DNA of 64,000 bases, from assembly GCA_963924555.1 (NCBI GenBank), contig OZ004585.1, positions 2,245,488-2,309,487 on the forward strand, given 5' to 3'. This document shows positions 21,446-32,844 of this stretch, in pieces. Position 1 is the stretch's first letter, and every line of letters starts with the position of its first letter. The notes beneath the pieces were generated by a model. The model saw only the letters and a list, made by a program, of their open reading frames with translations. It had not been told where the DNA came from and did not search any database. Source of the stretch: Crambe crambe. Lineage: Eukaryota; Porifera; Demospongiae; Poecilosclerida; Crambeidae. The position numbers and the translations under genes are program-made.

Positions 21446-21770
21446 AGGCCACTATTAATAGAATGATTGTTTCCCGTCCACCGCCCGCGTATTGAAAATG
21501 TCACTGCATCAAAAAATATATATACTGCCTAGTGCCTGCCATTGCTCATGCGCGCAGTAGAGCGCGCACATTTGGCTTCACATGCAGCTCTTTTTGGGAA
21601 AGCCCGTGGTGAATGACTAGTCTCGCGGGCCGCGAGACTAGTGAATGATGAAGACAGGACCCTTGAGACAAACAACGAAGCAGTAATAGAATAATTATAA
21701 TAACCGCCCGCCCGCAGCACTTGTGGATGTCTTCTTGGACAGGAAACTAGGATTCTATAAATAGTGGCCT
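21446..21770. mobile_element. MITE with 19-bp TIR, 325 bp
   Basis: Termini aggccactattaatagaat and attctataaatagtggcct are inverse with one mismatch. The empty site is preserved at about 23070 in copy B, proving insertion into copy A after duplication. It is flanked by AT-rich tata-type sequence. Confidence 0.85.
21616..21642. repeat. perfect 13-bp-arm GC palindrome
   Basis: actagtctcgcgg, a single central g, then the exact inverse. It lies inside the MITE at 21446-21770 and could form a stable hairpin. Confidence 0.85.
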
Positions 21771-22583
21771 AATATATAATGGCTGCTGAGATTTGGTTGT
21801 CTTGCTTGAGGGAGGAGAGTATGGGGGATGAGCATCTGCAGTGCAAATGCTGTAGCTAATGAAAAGTGCTGAAGTGCTAACCACTACCTATCTATGTGTG
21901 TGTTTGTGGATATTGAGCAGATAACCGATGAGATATTTTATTTTGAATAATCCAATACTGTTGAGCTAGCTAGCAGTGTCTGTACTACAGACTCCACATT
22001 CTCATTTGAATTATTGCATGTAAAAATATACTGCTTGGAGAACTGCACAGATATGATTAAGCATGCAGGTAAGACTGAAACAGCATAAAGCCATCGTAGA
22101 CTTGATACTCCACTGAGATTTATGCTGTTCAGTTGCTCTATTAAATCAACTCACCTTGTAGTAATATGGAGTATAGGCTATATAATACACAGCTGGAATT
22201 GTGGCTTTTTTTCTGGAACAAAGCCTTTTTAGTTTTAACAAATAGCAAAAGGCACGCCTGGAAGTAGTGCTAGAGCAGATTGCAACAATTTCAACGTCAT
22301 AGCTGCAGCCAGTAAGTCAGTACGCTGATCTTAATTAATCATTATGAACAAACTGAACAAAAGTCAATTTTCGATGTCGTTTTTTTTGTATGTTAGCAAA
22401 TGAATTTTAGATATTTGAACATTCTTATCTCTACTGTGTAGGTGTAATGATTCACTGTAGCCTTCTGAGAACCTGTAGAGTAAGGGTAGAAGAGAAAGAA
22501 GAGTTTTTAGTTTATGGACTTTGACATGCCATCCCTACTTAGAGAGTGCTACTGCACTCTCTGATAAGTGGCCACACCAAAAG

Positions 22584-22610
22584 GGAGGGGGGGGGGGGGG
22601 GGGGGGGGGG
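22584..22610 (+). repeat. poly-G run
   Basis: A run of about 24 G after ccacaccaaaagggag. The homologous place at 21127-21133 has seven G, so the run has expanded. Confidence 0.85.
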
Positions 22611-22779
22611 CATGTGCCTGAAATGCCCTCTCCTCAGTAAATCCACTTCTCCTAGACCCACCACTGATCAAAGTACATAATCAGTGTTGCAGTCAAAGTA
22701 CATAATCTAGCTAGATTTTGATCCACCACTGATCAAAGTACATAATCAGTGCTGCAGTCAAAGTACATAATCTAGCTAG

Positions 22780-24790
22780 ATTTTGATATGATGCTGCAGT
22801 GATAAATTTTGGGGCCATCCCTACTTAACAGTTTTATTTATAAGAAATTTTTTGCACTCACTAGCTATTTCCTTTTTCTTTGTAATTTAGCTATAGCTAT
22901 GATAATTCATTGAACACTTTCAGGGTATTTTGCAATGAATTTATTTTTGTTCTTTGTAGCCTGTTGTCTTGAGGGAGGAGAGTATGACCACTTTGAAGGA
23001 GTGACTGCAGCATAAAAACTTTATTGTAGAATACTGTCTGATCAGAATAACTAGCTAAACTAATCATTACATTTATATAATGGCTGCTGAGATTTGGTTG
23101 TTTTGATTGAGGTTTGAGGGAGGAGAGTATGGGGGATGAGCATCTGCAGTGCAAATGAGCAGTGCTATAATGAAAAGCGCTGAAGTGCTAACCCTCTGCG
23201 CACACTATATGTGCGTGTTTGTGGATATTGAGCAGAGATATTTTAATCTATAAAGCATTCAATACTGTTGAGCTAGCTAGCAGTGTCTGTACTACAGACT
23301 CCACATTCTCATTTTGAATTATCGGATGTAAAAATATACTGCTTGGAGAACTGCACAGATACGATTAAGCATGCAGGTAATACTGCAGCAGCTAGATAAT
23401 GCATAAAGCCGTCGTAGACTTGTAACTAAAGATACTCCAGCTATCTGAGATTTATGCTGTAGTGTTCTAATCAACTCACCTTGTAGTATAGCCTAGATGA
23501 AGTAGGTAATGGTCGGCAGCACAGAGTGTGCATTATATGGAGTATAGGCTCAGCTGGAATCGTGCCTTTTTTCTGGAGTTAGTTTTAACAAATAGCAAAA
23601 GGCACGCCTGGAAGTAGCACTAGAGTAGATCGCAACAATTTCAATGTCATAGCTGCAGCCAGTAAGTCAGTACGCTGATCTGTTAGCTAATTATTATTAT
23701 GAACAAAAGTCAATTTTAGATGTCGTTTTTTTCGTATGTTAGCGAATGAATTTTAGGTTTTTGAACACTTTCCTCTCTTCTTTGTAGATGTAATGATTCA
23801 CTGTAGCCTTCTGAGAACCTGTAGAGTAAGGGTAGTGATGTCAGGTCAAAAATCAAATCTTAATTGTAGGATTCCAATTTTTGATATCTTTATCTGCCAA
23901 CTTAGAGAAACCAGAAGAACTTTGAAGCGCTGAAATCGGCCACGCCGTTGCGGAGATCCAGTCCTTAGAACATTGTCACTATTCGATTTAATTATACAGA
24001 ATTAATTCTTAATGTAGTGGGCGGGACTTCTCTATTTAAAGGAAAATTTTGATGCTTTGTGTATATCTCTGGATTGAAGCCACCAATTCTCTTCAAATTT
24101 GAAATACAAAGAAGAAATGGTGCACACTACAATATATTTGAATCTGATAGACAGAGAATGACTACTACCTAAAAATACCTGATTTTCAGCAGCTTGGGTA
24201 GATCACTAAAATAGTTCTTTAAAGCATCTTCACTCATGCTTATACTTATGCCAGCATCAACACAGAATGCTCCAAGATATGACATTTTGCTCAGCAGTAG
24301 TTAAATTTTTGCCCTGCCCATTTTTTCACGATTATTAATTTTCTCAGGTTAATCCGCGAAAAAGTAAGTTGGTAAGAGCGATTTTGTGCACCTAACTATT
24401 CGTAGATAGGGGCAAAGAATGTGTGTTCGAGTTTTCATCCATTCAGAATTTTGATCATGCAATTATGACATTATTTTTGTAAGAAATGTACATAGTGCAA
24501 GCATAAAGCTATGAAATCATAGAATATAGTGCTGATATTCAAATTCTATGCTATTTTTTACCCCTGGGAGCAACTTCTTCTCGAACAGCTTATCAAGAGC
24601 TTGCGGATCGCCATTCTTGTACACACACTCTCCTGTTCCAGCTGTGTACATAGAAAATCCTGTACATGTATCCGCCCACGCACGACTTCCGGTTTGACAT
24701 TGCTAGAAAAGGGTAGAAGAGTTTTTAGTTTATACAGTCCTATTGACTTTGACCTGCCATCCCTACAAGTTAGAGAGTGCTAGCACACTC
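22780..24790. repeat. segmental duplication, copy B
   Basis: The partner of 21195-22570. It ends in cagtcctattgactttgacc and the gagagtgctagcacactctc palindrome also present at 22540-22562. Confidence 0.85.
23833..24705. mobile_element. TIR element with 7-bp target duplication, copy 1 (873 bp)
   Basis: Ends tagtgatgtcagg and the inverse-type tgacattgcta. It splits the text gtaagggtagaagag that is intact at 22485 in copy A. A closely similar copy is at 47545-48386. It is non-coding, probably non-autonomous. Confidence 0.8.
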
Positions 24791-25832
24791 TCTGATAAAC
24801 ATAACTGTTAGGCAAGACTAATAATCATTGAAACAACCAAACAGTTTGTTATATTCATCAAAAATATAGTGTCATTTTGACAGATTTCAAATGATTAACC
24901 TCACCTAACTAGCTAAGTAGGTTTGTTAAAATAACAATTTCGTTTTTGCAGTGCAACTAAAAAATCATTGATCGACCACTGATACCTATTTTCGACCACC
25001 CGTTGAAAATCAATCATCGTCCGTTCCATTCTTTCTTTCAGTTTTGCTCCACTACATGCCAGGGCCCTTAAAAGCATGTTTCATTTGTGGGGTCAAAGGT
25101 CAAACGAACGTGCGCATGCGTATTATTAATTATGCCCGCTAGCTATTGACGTACGTATATATATACGTATATATAAATATATATATAAATATATATCTTG
25201 AGCTCCCGTTGACATGACCAGAGAGTGGCTCGCTTCGCTCGCCAACTATTTTATGCTATAAAAATTTAATACATCATCATAACAAAAAATGAATAAACTG
25301 CTTCACAATTTAACTGTGGAATGAACTGCTGCAGAAGCTCTCCTTTTCGTTGGATTCTGGTGATACTTTCGGACACAGTCTTCATTTGTCTGTGTTTCAC
25401 ATTCCTACAGAATCCAGTCATAATCTATCCATATAGTCCTCACTAAATAAGCACCAAATTCGACTTAAGTCGATAGCTTTTGTACCTTTTAAGCGATTTC
25501 CGGAGCCATGGCGATGGTTAACATGAGCTAGTAACTTACTGCAGTTGATAAATACTTGCTGTTGAAGTCCTATTTTCTCTCTAGAGCTTGTAGATATTTT
25601 TCAATGGAGCCATTTTCTTAGACTCCGTTTAAGTTTGTTTACTACTGTAGACTTTCCGTATACTAAGTAGTCGATAATAGGTGCTGGTCGATAATCAGCG
25701 ACTTACGCTACATCATTTTAACGGTAAGTAGTGCGCTTAGTACTATTATCAGTGCTGCCATTCACTACAAGGAATCCGAATTTAGTACAAGCATTGGTAT
25801 CCAAAAGCCCATAATCATAATTAATGATGTTG
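24791..25832. other. intergenic, with an (AT/TATA)n microsatellite
   Basis: A tatata-rich tract with tacgta and aaatatata phases lies at about 25155-25197. Otherwise the stretch shows no open frame or repeat boundary I can support. Confidence 0.5.
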
Positions 25833-25836
25833 TTAA

Positions 25837-26710
25837 AGGATAACTGAAATGAAAAAAATCATTTCAGTTTATCACATTTTTGGGTTTTTTGTATGCCTAT
25901 TGTTACTGGGAAGAAATAGCTATAAGAACCATTGGTTGAAGTCTAACTGAGAAAATAGCAGTAGAAGTTGGCCATTTCATTTACATCCTTTTGGGGGTGG
26001 GGTTTACTTGTGATGTCATAGAGGGAACTCATTGTACAATCCCTATTGAAAATAATAAAAATGCTGGAGTCTGTACTTCACACATGGCTCAGTGTATTCC
26101 CTCCAAACTTTTAGAGTATGCTAAAAGTTATACTAAAATTTAAAGTTCATGCCTATTACCAAAGGTGAGATATCCAAAGAATCACTTCAAAATGTAGAAA
26201 CAAGAGCTCAGAGCTGGTGGCCAGCTTGTCATGCTATAGGTAAGGGGTTAGAATTCTCAGATAGACTTACTGGAGCATGTGTGAGCTATATAGCACAAGG
26301 CATCATACCTACTTATTGTCAAACTAAGCATACAAGCTGACTAGCCTAGCCACACACGTTCCAGTATATCTAAGACAGCTCATACATACTCCAGTAAGTC
26401 TATCTCAGATTTTTAGGCCCTACAGGATACTAGATTGGCCATTAGTTCAGAAAGCCTGTTTTTATATCTTGTATGTATTTCACCTTCATAGATTTTAAAT
26501 TTGTTACAGCCTTTAACATACCCTAGGGTTTGTTAGTACAAACTTTGGAGTGGAAATATCAAGTCACAAGTAAGCCCCGTCCCAAACAGGATATGGCCAA
26601 CCATTTTCTCAGTGAAACTTGAACCAATCTTCTTATATTTCTTCTCAGTAATGTAGGCATACAAAACAATCCAAAAATGTAATAGCTAAAGTTTTCATTT
26701 CAGTTATGCT
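25837..26710. mobile_element. TTAA-flanked MITE (piggyBac-like), 874 bp
   Basis: TTAA lies on both sides (25833-25836 and 26711-26714). The ends aggataactgaaatg and catttcagttatgct are inverse with one mismatch, and similarity continues inward for over 100 bp (for example gaagaaatagctataagaac near 25910 against the inverse near 26640). TTAA targets are typical of piggyBac and Kolobok elements. The 63-codon open frame inside shows no transposase motif. Confidence 0.8.
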
Positions 26711-26739
26711 TTAATATTATAATGACCCTCCAGCAGCTG

Positions 26740-27060
26740 TTTGTTGTACACCTGGGCTAGTTAAGCAGTGTTGGGCCAGCCTACTACATGGATGGGTGAC
26801 CCTGGTCAACCCCATTGGAAGGCTGGTGCCAGTGGGATGGTGATGAGTTGGTGGACCTCTGCCTGCAGTGCAGGTTGAGACCACCACTCCCACCAGGCAG
26901 GATCTACTGGAGTCCACTAAGCTCCACCCCTCAATTGAGGAGGTGTCTCTGACACTGCATCCTTCGGAAGGGATGTAAAGCCGTTGGTCCTGGGGGACCT
27001 GTTAGTATTAGCCTATGGCTATAGTGTTCAGGTTCCTCGTCAGCCACTTACTAAGGGGGC
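26740..27060 (+). mobile_element. SINE-like element with 5S rRNA-like segment
   Basis: Text at 26763-26810 (gttaagcagtg, then tggatgggtgacc) matches the 3' half of the 5S rRNA consensus, including the internal control region. A tail-like section follows (cttcggaagggatgtaaagc, then ggtcctgggggacctg) of the kind found at the 3' end of many invertebrate SINEs and LINEs. The 5' half of 5S is not evident, so it is a derived or truncated 5S-type SINE (SINE3-like) rather than a 5S gene. Confidence 0.65.
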
Positions 27061-27463
27061 ACTAGCCTAACTTCGTTCAGCTCCAGATTTGGTAAGGATC
27101 ATTAATTGCACAACCTCATTCAGCTCCCAATTTAGTAGAATTTTAACGTGTAATTGATTTAACTAGCATTGCACATGCGAATTAACTGATAGCCTTGGAG
27201 GTGAAACCAGCAAGAAAAACATACATTCAAGCCATCAAGAGAGCATTAATATAACAGATGTAGATCTCTCTCCATTCTCATATATATTCTCTTTTCTCTA
27301 TACATTATCTCCAGAGCATTCTTTATGCTAGCAGCATTATGGCTTCAAGAAAACGTAAGTCTGAAATAATTATGCTAGCAAAATATGTCGAATAAGCACG
27401 TATTTTAGTTATTATAAAATGTTTGGCCCCAGACACACATAATATATAATCTACACTGTAAAT
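27061..27463. other. intergenic, one possible 5' exon
   Basis: attcagctcc-type text repeats at 27078 and 27118. ATGGCTTCAAGAAAAC followed by GTAAGT at 27339-27360 would be a start exon with a donor, but no following exon was found. Confidence 0.3.
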
Positions 27464-27553
27464 ATGAAAGTGAAATAAATTGTCCCAATACACACACTAA
27501 AAACAAAACAGTGTGTATATTGGGACAAAATGGTGTACAGTACACACTTTCAT
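27464..27553. mobile_element. 90-bp foldback element, copy 1
   Basis: atgaaagtg ... tgtcccaata and tattgggaca ... cactttcat pair around an acactaaaaacaaaacagtg core. The same structure is at 55795-55890. Confidence 0.75.
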
Positions 27554-27819
27554 TTTTTCAATGTATATCTATCATGAATCCCAACCAATTGCTTAACTCC
27601 TTGCTATGCATGCACAGCAGGGCAAAAATAGCTTAGCACATGGTAGGCACTGCCTGCATATGTCCAGATACTGTACATTTTGCTATCAACACTAGTAAGT
27701 TGCATGCCCTCTTGCTGCTTAGCAGCTAGCTAGATATACCCTTGGTAATACTGTGGACTCTATAAAGAGAGAGTCCTTGACTTGTTTTAGTGTGTTCCAA
27801 TTCGTGCATAGTGGGATCG

Positions 27820-28402
27820 TAGCCTGGTGCACGCGACCCCCCCCCCCCAGAAAAATCGGGAGGGTCTGGTGACCCATATATACATATTTGGTGATCCTGG
27901 AATGTAATTACGTACTACCACTTACCACAGTCTGGTTAGTTTACATTCCAGAACTAATTAGCAACTAAAACTTTGCGCAGTGGAATGTTTGCACAATTGC
28001 TGCATACAGTGTGCACTAGCTACTCCTCTAGTTTAGCTATTATAGGCTACAGGTTACCTTCGAGGCTAGGTCAGTTCCAGGTTTGAAAGCAGTCATCCAT
28101 GAAGTAGCCTCTTCTCTAGGATTCAAGCAAGAAGAAAGCATACTTCACTTTGCAAGAGGGAATGATGTGCTTGTTTCCCCCACAGCCTCAGGGTTTGGTA
28201 AATCTCTGTCCGTCTTCGTGGGATTCGTGCTGCGCATTGTGCTAATATTTATCAGTGCCCCATGCAATTAATGAAAACCACAGTCACTTCATAAGCAGTA
28301 CATAATTTAATGCTTACCCATGAATCATAAGGTCACCAAACATGTATATACGGGTCACCAGACCCTCCCGTTTTTTTCCGGGGGGTCACGCGTGCCAGAC
28401 TA
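27820..28402. mobile_element. long-TIR element holding a RecQ-like scrap
   Basis: Ends tagcctggtgcacgcgaccc and ggggtcacgcgtgccagacta, with inverse similarity continuing through gagggtctggtgac. The latter motif also occurs in the 9-bp-duplicating element at 30037-33234, so the two may be one Mutator-like family. Confidence 0.65.
28083..28217 (+). pseudogene. RecQ-like helicase fragment (Walker A region)
   Basis: The translation FKQEESILHFARGNDVLVSP followed by TASGFGKSL resembles the start of the RecQ helicase core, where a Q-motif precedes a GRDVLV-type strand and a TGSGKS Walker A loop. The loop is corrupted (PTASGFGKS) and nothing of motifs II-VI follows. It lies between the TIRs of a small transposon, so it is probably a captured gene piece. 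Confidence 0.5.
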
Positions 28403-28420
28403 AGCAGGATCAGTGGTGTT

Positions 28421-29010
28421 TAGTCTCACTAGCCAGACTCCTTTCCCCCTCACTATCTTTAAGCTCTACACATACACTTACTTGCACGCACGCACAGAAG
28501 GAAGGGAGGAAGAAAGAAAGAAGAGGGGGAAAGGAGTCTGGTGTAAATAGAAAGGCTTTCTTAAGTCACATGACTGTTGATGTCCTTACAAATTGTCACA
28601 TGAAATTCTTCTCCGTGAATTTGGCACGCTATTTCAATGTCAAGAGGCTACACCATAGTAAGTGCTAGCTTTCCTAGCTACGTAGCTACAGAGAAACTAG
28701 GTTATCATCAGCTACCCTCTGCTTGACTTCATCTTGTAAACGAAGAACAACCGCCTAGCAAAATAAGCTGATCTAGCTACTGCCTCCACACTGAACAAGC
28801 GGGCTGTGCACTCACTCGTCTCGCGTAGCCAGACCCTCACTACACCAAAGAGATCTGCCTCGAATTGTTCTTAGCATTCAAAAAAGTCTCATCGCACGTG
28901 CTACACAAATTACCACGCGGAAGAGACATGCCCCATCCTCATGATTGTCAGCCCTTTTATCACGTGCATCTCAGATAGTGAGGGGAAAAGGAGAATGGCT
29001 AGCAAGACTA
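28421..29010. mobile_element. TIR element, 590 bp
   Basis: Ends tagtctcactagccagactc and ggagaatggctagcaagacta, with the inverse similarity running on through cccctcactatct. Non-coding; an (aagg)n-type stretch lies at 28498-28530. Confidence 0.7.
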
Positions 29011-29204
29011 GTATGTTTGTGTGTGGTTTATAAAAAAAATTTCCTCGTTTCTATCCATACTAAAAAACAGTACAGTATTGCTCCTTTAATTGCCCACATA
29101 GCTGATCTATTATAATTCCCTTGAGAATCTTTGTGCCCACTGATCCTAGCTACTCCCCTGCCTAGCTAGCAAGCATTATGTACGTATCAAACTTCAAGAA
29201 TAGC
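29011..29204. other. intergenic, nothing recognised
   Basis: Short AT-rich spacer between two MITEs. Confidence 0.4.
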
Positions 29205-29206
29205 TA

Positions 29207-29771
29207 AGGTAGGCGGGGGTAACTCCGGACGAACTTTCAATTGGGAAGGATAACTTTGGAATGGAAGCAGCTATGATCGAGCAGTAAAGTTCAAAAAGAA
29301 GCTGAACTCTCCATCTATCAAGGCTCCAAGCGTTATTATTTTAGTACTTACTCTTGTGAACTTATCGGGAAAAATTCATAGCTAGTATAAAATCGCGGTT
29401 TGGGGTAACTCCGGACACTACTGGTAGAAATCTCTGATAGAGCTAGCTAGCAACCCAACATGAAATATTTTAGAGAGAGATGACTTTGGTTATCTGATAC
29501 ACATGCACTTTTTTCCTGCGCTCTCTTGATGTTCAACCAGGCCTGCTTGAAATGCACAAGATCGTGACGTAAAGTTTCAGTTCGATGATTATAGATTTCG
29601 GGGCACGATGCAGTCCAGAACGGTGGAAGAAGAGTTTAGCTAAGCATGCATTTAAACAAGTAGCAGTTATAGTTACTGCAGGTATAAAGACTGCCTCTCA
29701 ATCTTTGTAGTTTCTGAAAAAAAGTTGAAAGTCCGAAGTTACCCCATGTCCGGAGATACCCCCGCCTACCT
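29207..29771. mobile_element. TA-flanked MITE, aggtaggcgggg type
   Basis: Inverse ends aggtaggcgggggtaactcc and the matching ...acccccgcctacct, flanked by TA on each side (29205-29206, 29772-29773), as expected of Tc1/mariner-type insertion. The terminus resembles that of the element at 29999-33416 (aggtaaagcgggg). Confidence 0.75.
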
Positions 29772-29796
29772 TATGGAAGTGGATCCATGACCTTAC

Positions 29797-29887
29797 TTTT
29801 TTTCCCTTCAACACCACTTGGGATAAGCTCTTGTTCTTCTTCAACGTATTCACTGATTTCTCCTTGGATGCTACCGTAATCCTCCAT
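29797..29887 (-). CDS. possible first coding exon, acidic peptide
   Basis: ATG at 29887 opens MEDYGSIQGEISEYVEEEQE and the exon ends at a GTAAGG donor (29791-29796). The acidic composition and start-plus-donor layout look like a real 5' exon, but no next exon was found and the donor lies only 20 bp from a MITE. It could be the remnant of a transposon gene. Confidence 0.25.
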
Positions 29888-30040
29888 CGATTCTCACCAA
29901 CCGCAGATAGCTCAGAATTCACAACCGTATTAGTTGTCGACGACCTCTACCTATTCTCGACCAAGTATACCTTACTATTGTACTGTTGTCGACCATTAAG
30001 GTAAAGCGGGGCTATTTCGAACGGCGGGGCTATTCCTAAT

Positions 30041-30499
30041 TAGGGCTGTCCCAATTATTCTATTTTTTTAAACCTATTATTCTATTCAGAATTTCTCTCT
30101 AAATGCTCCTATTATTCCCAATGATTTCCCCATTATTCTCAATCAAAATTATAAAATTAGTGCATGGGTACAAAAACCAGTTGGGACTCGAGAGTCAGCG
30201 ATTATACTGTAACATAGTCTTCGAGTGAAGAAGATTGTCTCTGAGTGAAGCAATTCTGTAAAAGAGAAAATACTCGTTCAGCAGCAGCAGAACTCGGTCA
30301 TGAGTATCAATGGAAGCTGCTGCTGGTTTCAGCCATGAGAGTCATGACCCACCATGTGTCATGTGAGTAGATAATTGGCTTTAATTAGAGCAACTGACCT
30401 TTGTGGCCTTTGAAAGGCCCATTAGGCTGGAATAATTCTGTTATTCTTGCAAGCACCTATTATTCCCAAAATTATTCTGGAATAATTGGGACAGCCCTA
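30041..30499. mobile_element. hAT-like MITE with 8-bp target duplication
   Basis: tagggctgtcccaatt and its inverse aattgggacagcccta bound 459 bp, flanked exactly by ttcctaat at 30033-30040 and 30500-30507. It straddles the left junction of the Mutator-like element, so it arrived later. Confidence 0.85.
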
Positions 30500-30578
30500 T
30501 TCCTAATCTGGCGTAGCCAGCCCCGAGCGCCAAAGGCGCGAGGGTCTGGTGACACATAATACTTGGACTTGTTCCGGG

Positions 30579-32844
30579 CATAGATATACTAGACTACGTA
30601 CACAGGATTGGAAACAGGGCATGCGCGCGTAGAATTTATAGACCATCCGTGTAGGTACCTGGCGAACAGAGAAATCTTACACAAAATAAGAAAGAGGGTG
30701 AAAGGCAAGGTATTTAGCGCAGCAATAATTATGATTATAAGTGAAAAGGCTCAATGACCTATAGCTGTAGTAGTTTATCGTGTCAGTTTAGTCTATTTAC
30801 TGTTGCTATGGAAGAAAAACGTGGAAACAGGTGACTGAAACGTTTTGTGGCACTCCTACTACTAAAATAGAAGTCTAGCTGCCTTACTTTTAGTATAAAA
30901 TGAAAGATACTAGTTGACCATATGTACTCAAGTAGTTTTAATTTTGTGCAGGGCTGGAGATGGCATGCCATTTGCCATTGATGGTGTAAGAAGCCATTTC
31001 ACTATGTTGTTATTCTTATATGAGGAGATGAGATACCTTCTTGTATCAGGGGCAGGAAAGGATACAGTGGGGCAGCTTTACTCTTCATCTTGATCCCCCA
31101 AAACAAGTATATCACAACAAATCTCTCAATGAATCTCTCGATGAATTGGATGTTCAGCAGTGCACTATCAGTACTTGTTATTATCATTTTCTTATTATAA
31201 CATGAAAGGAAATATGTGTAGTAAAGTGACAATATTAGTTGCTACATTATAGTATCCTTCTTTACTATAGCTTTTCTTGACAGCCAGCCATGGGTAATCT
31301 AAAGAAACAGTAACATTGACATGATCTTTTTACAGGCACCTTTAAAAAGTACATATGTACATATGAATGATCACTACTTAACAGATTAGTGGAAAAAAAG
31401 AGACTATACTTTTAATATCCAAGCTCCAGAGGTCCACAAAGTCGAACTACCATTGTTACTCGCAATTATACCCTCTAACACTTGAGAAACCAGCCTTTTT
31501 AAGAACTATGCTTGTTTAGCACTATACTACCCCACTCTTTGCATTCTTTAAACTTACCATTTGGCTATAGTTTAGCAGAAATTTGGCAAACTACTTCTCC
31601 TCCCCTGTTTGTTTGGGGCAATTTAGCACGAACAGCTGCCTACACGGATTGTCAGTATTGTCATAGATATACTAGACTACGTACACAGGATTGGAAACAG
31701 GTCACGTGCGCCCATAACGACAATACTGACAATCCGTGTAGGCAGCTGTTCGTGCTAAATTGCCCCAAACAAACAGGGGAGGAGAAGTAGTGTGCCAAAT
31801 TTCTGCTAAACTATAGCCAATTGGTAAGTTTAAAGAATGCAAAGAGTGGGCTAGTATAGTGCTAAACAAGCATAGTTCTTAAAAAGGCTGGTTTCTCAAG
31901 TGTTAGAGGGTATAATTGCGAGTAACAACGGTAGTTCGACTTTGTGGACCTCTGGAGCTTGGATATTAAAAGTATAGTCTCTTTTTTCCCACTAATCTGT
32001 TAGGTAGTGATCATTCATATGTACTTTTTAAAGGTGCCTGTAAAAAAATCATGTCGATGTTACTGTTTCTTCAGATTACCCATGGCTGGCTGTCAAGAAA
32101 AGCTATAGTAAAGAAGGATACTATAATGTAGCAACTAATACTGTCACTTTACACATATTTCCTTTCATGTTATAATAAAAAAATGATAATAACAAGTACT
32201 GATAGTGCACTGCTGAACATCCAATTCATCGAGAGATTTGTTGTGATATACTTATTTTGAGGGATCAAGATGAAGAGTAAAGCTGCCCCAGTGTATCCTT
32301 TCCTGCCCCTGATACAAGGAGGTATCTCATCTCCTCATATAAGAACAACAACATAGTGAAATGGCTTCTTAAACCATCAATGGCAAATGGCATGCCATCT
32401 CCAGCCCTGCACAAAATTAAAACTACTTTAGTACATATGGTCAACTAGTATCTTTCATTTTATACCAAAAGTAAGGCAGCTAGACTTCTATTTTAGTAGT
32501 AGGAGTGCCACAAAACTTTTCAGTCACCTGTTTCCACGTTTTTCTTCCATAGCAACAGTAAATAGACTAAACTGACATGATAAACTACTACAGCTATAGG
32601 TCATTGAGCCTTTTCACTTATAATCATAATTATTGCTGCGCTAAATACCTTGCCTTTCACCCTCTTTCCTATTTTGTGTAAGATTTCTCTGTTCGCCAGG
32701 TACCTACACGGATGGTCTATAAATTCTACGCGCGCATGCCCTGTTTCCAATCCTGTGTACGTAGTCTAGTATATCTATGGTATTGTCGTTATGGGCGCAC
32801 GTGACCTGTTTCCAATCCTGTGTACGTAGTCTAGTATATCTATG
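30579..32844. mobile_element. 2.27-kb palindromic foldback element
   Basis: Both ends are catagatatactagactacg and its inverse, with ttccggg duplicated outside (30572-30578, 32845-32851). The left arm 30579-31664 pairs with about 31720-32779 almost throughout, so nearly the whole element can fold on itself. The middle (31664-31720) holds another inverted terminus, and the right side has an extra 65-bp terminus (32780-32844). The arms carry no transposase. The segment at 1-345 shows it is multicopy. Confidence 0.85.

Larger units (their letters stand above)
21195..22570. repeat. segmental duplication, copy A
   Basis: Matches 22780-24790 in the same orientation (ttgagggaggagagtatgac, cagtgtctgtactacagact, aggcacgcctggaagtag and more). 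Copy A alone carries the MITE at 21446-21770; copy B alone carries the one at 23833-24705. No gene is recognised in either copy. Confidence 0.85.

Noticed and set aside
26763..26810. A 5S rRNA gene
   Set aside because: Only part of the 3' half is similar and it continues into retroposon-type sequence rather than a T-run terminator.
27339..27360. Start exon ATGGCTTCAAGAAAAC with a GTAAGT donor
   Set aside because: No second exon with matching phase was found within several kilobases; a chance match is likely.
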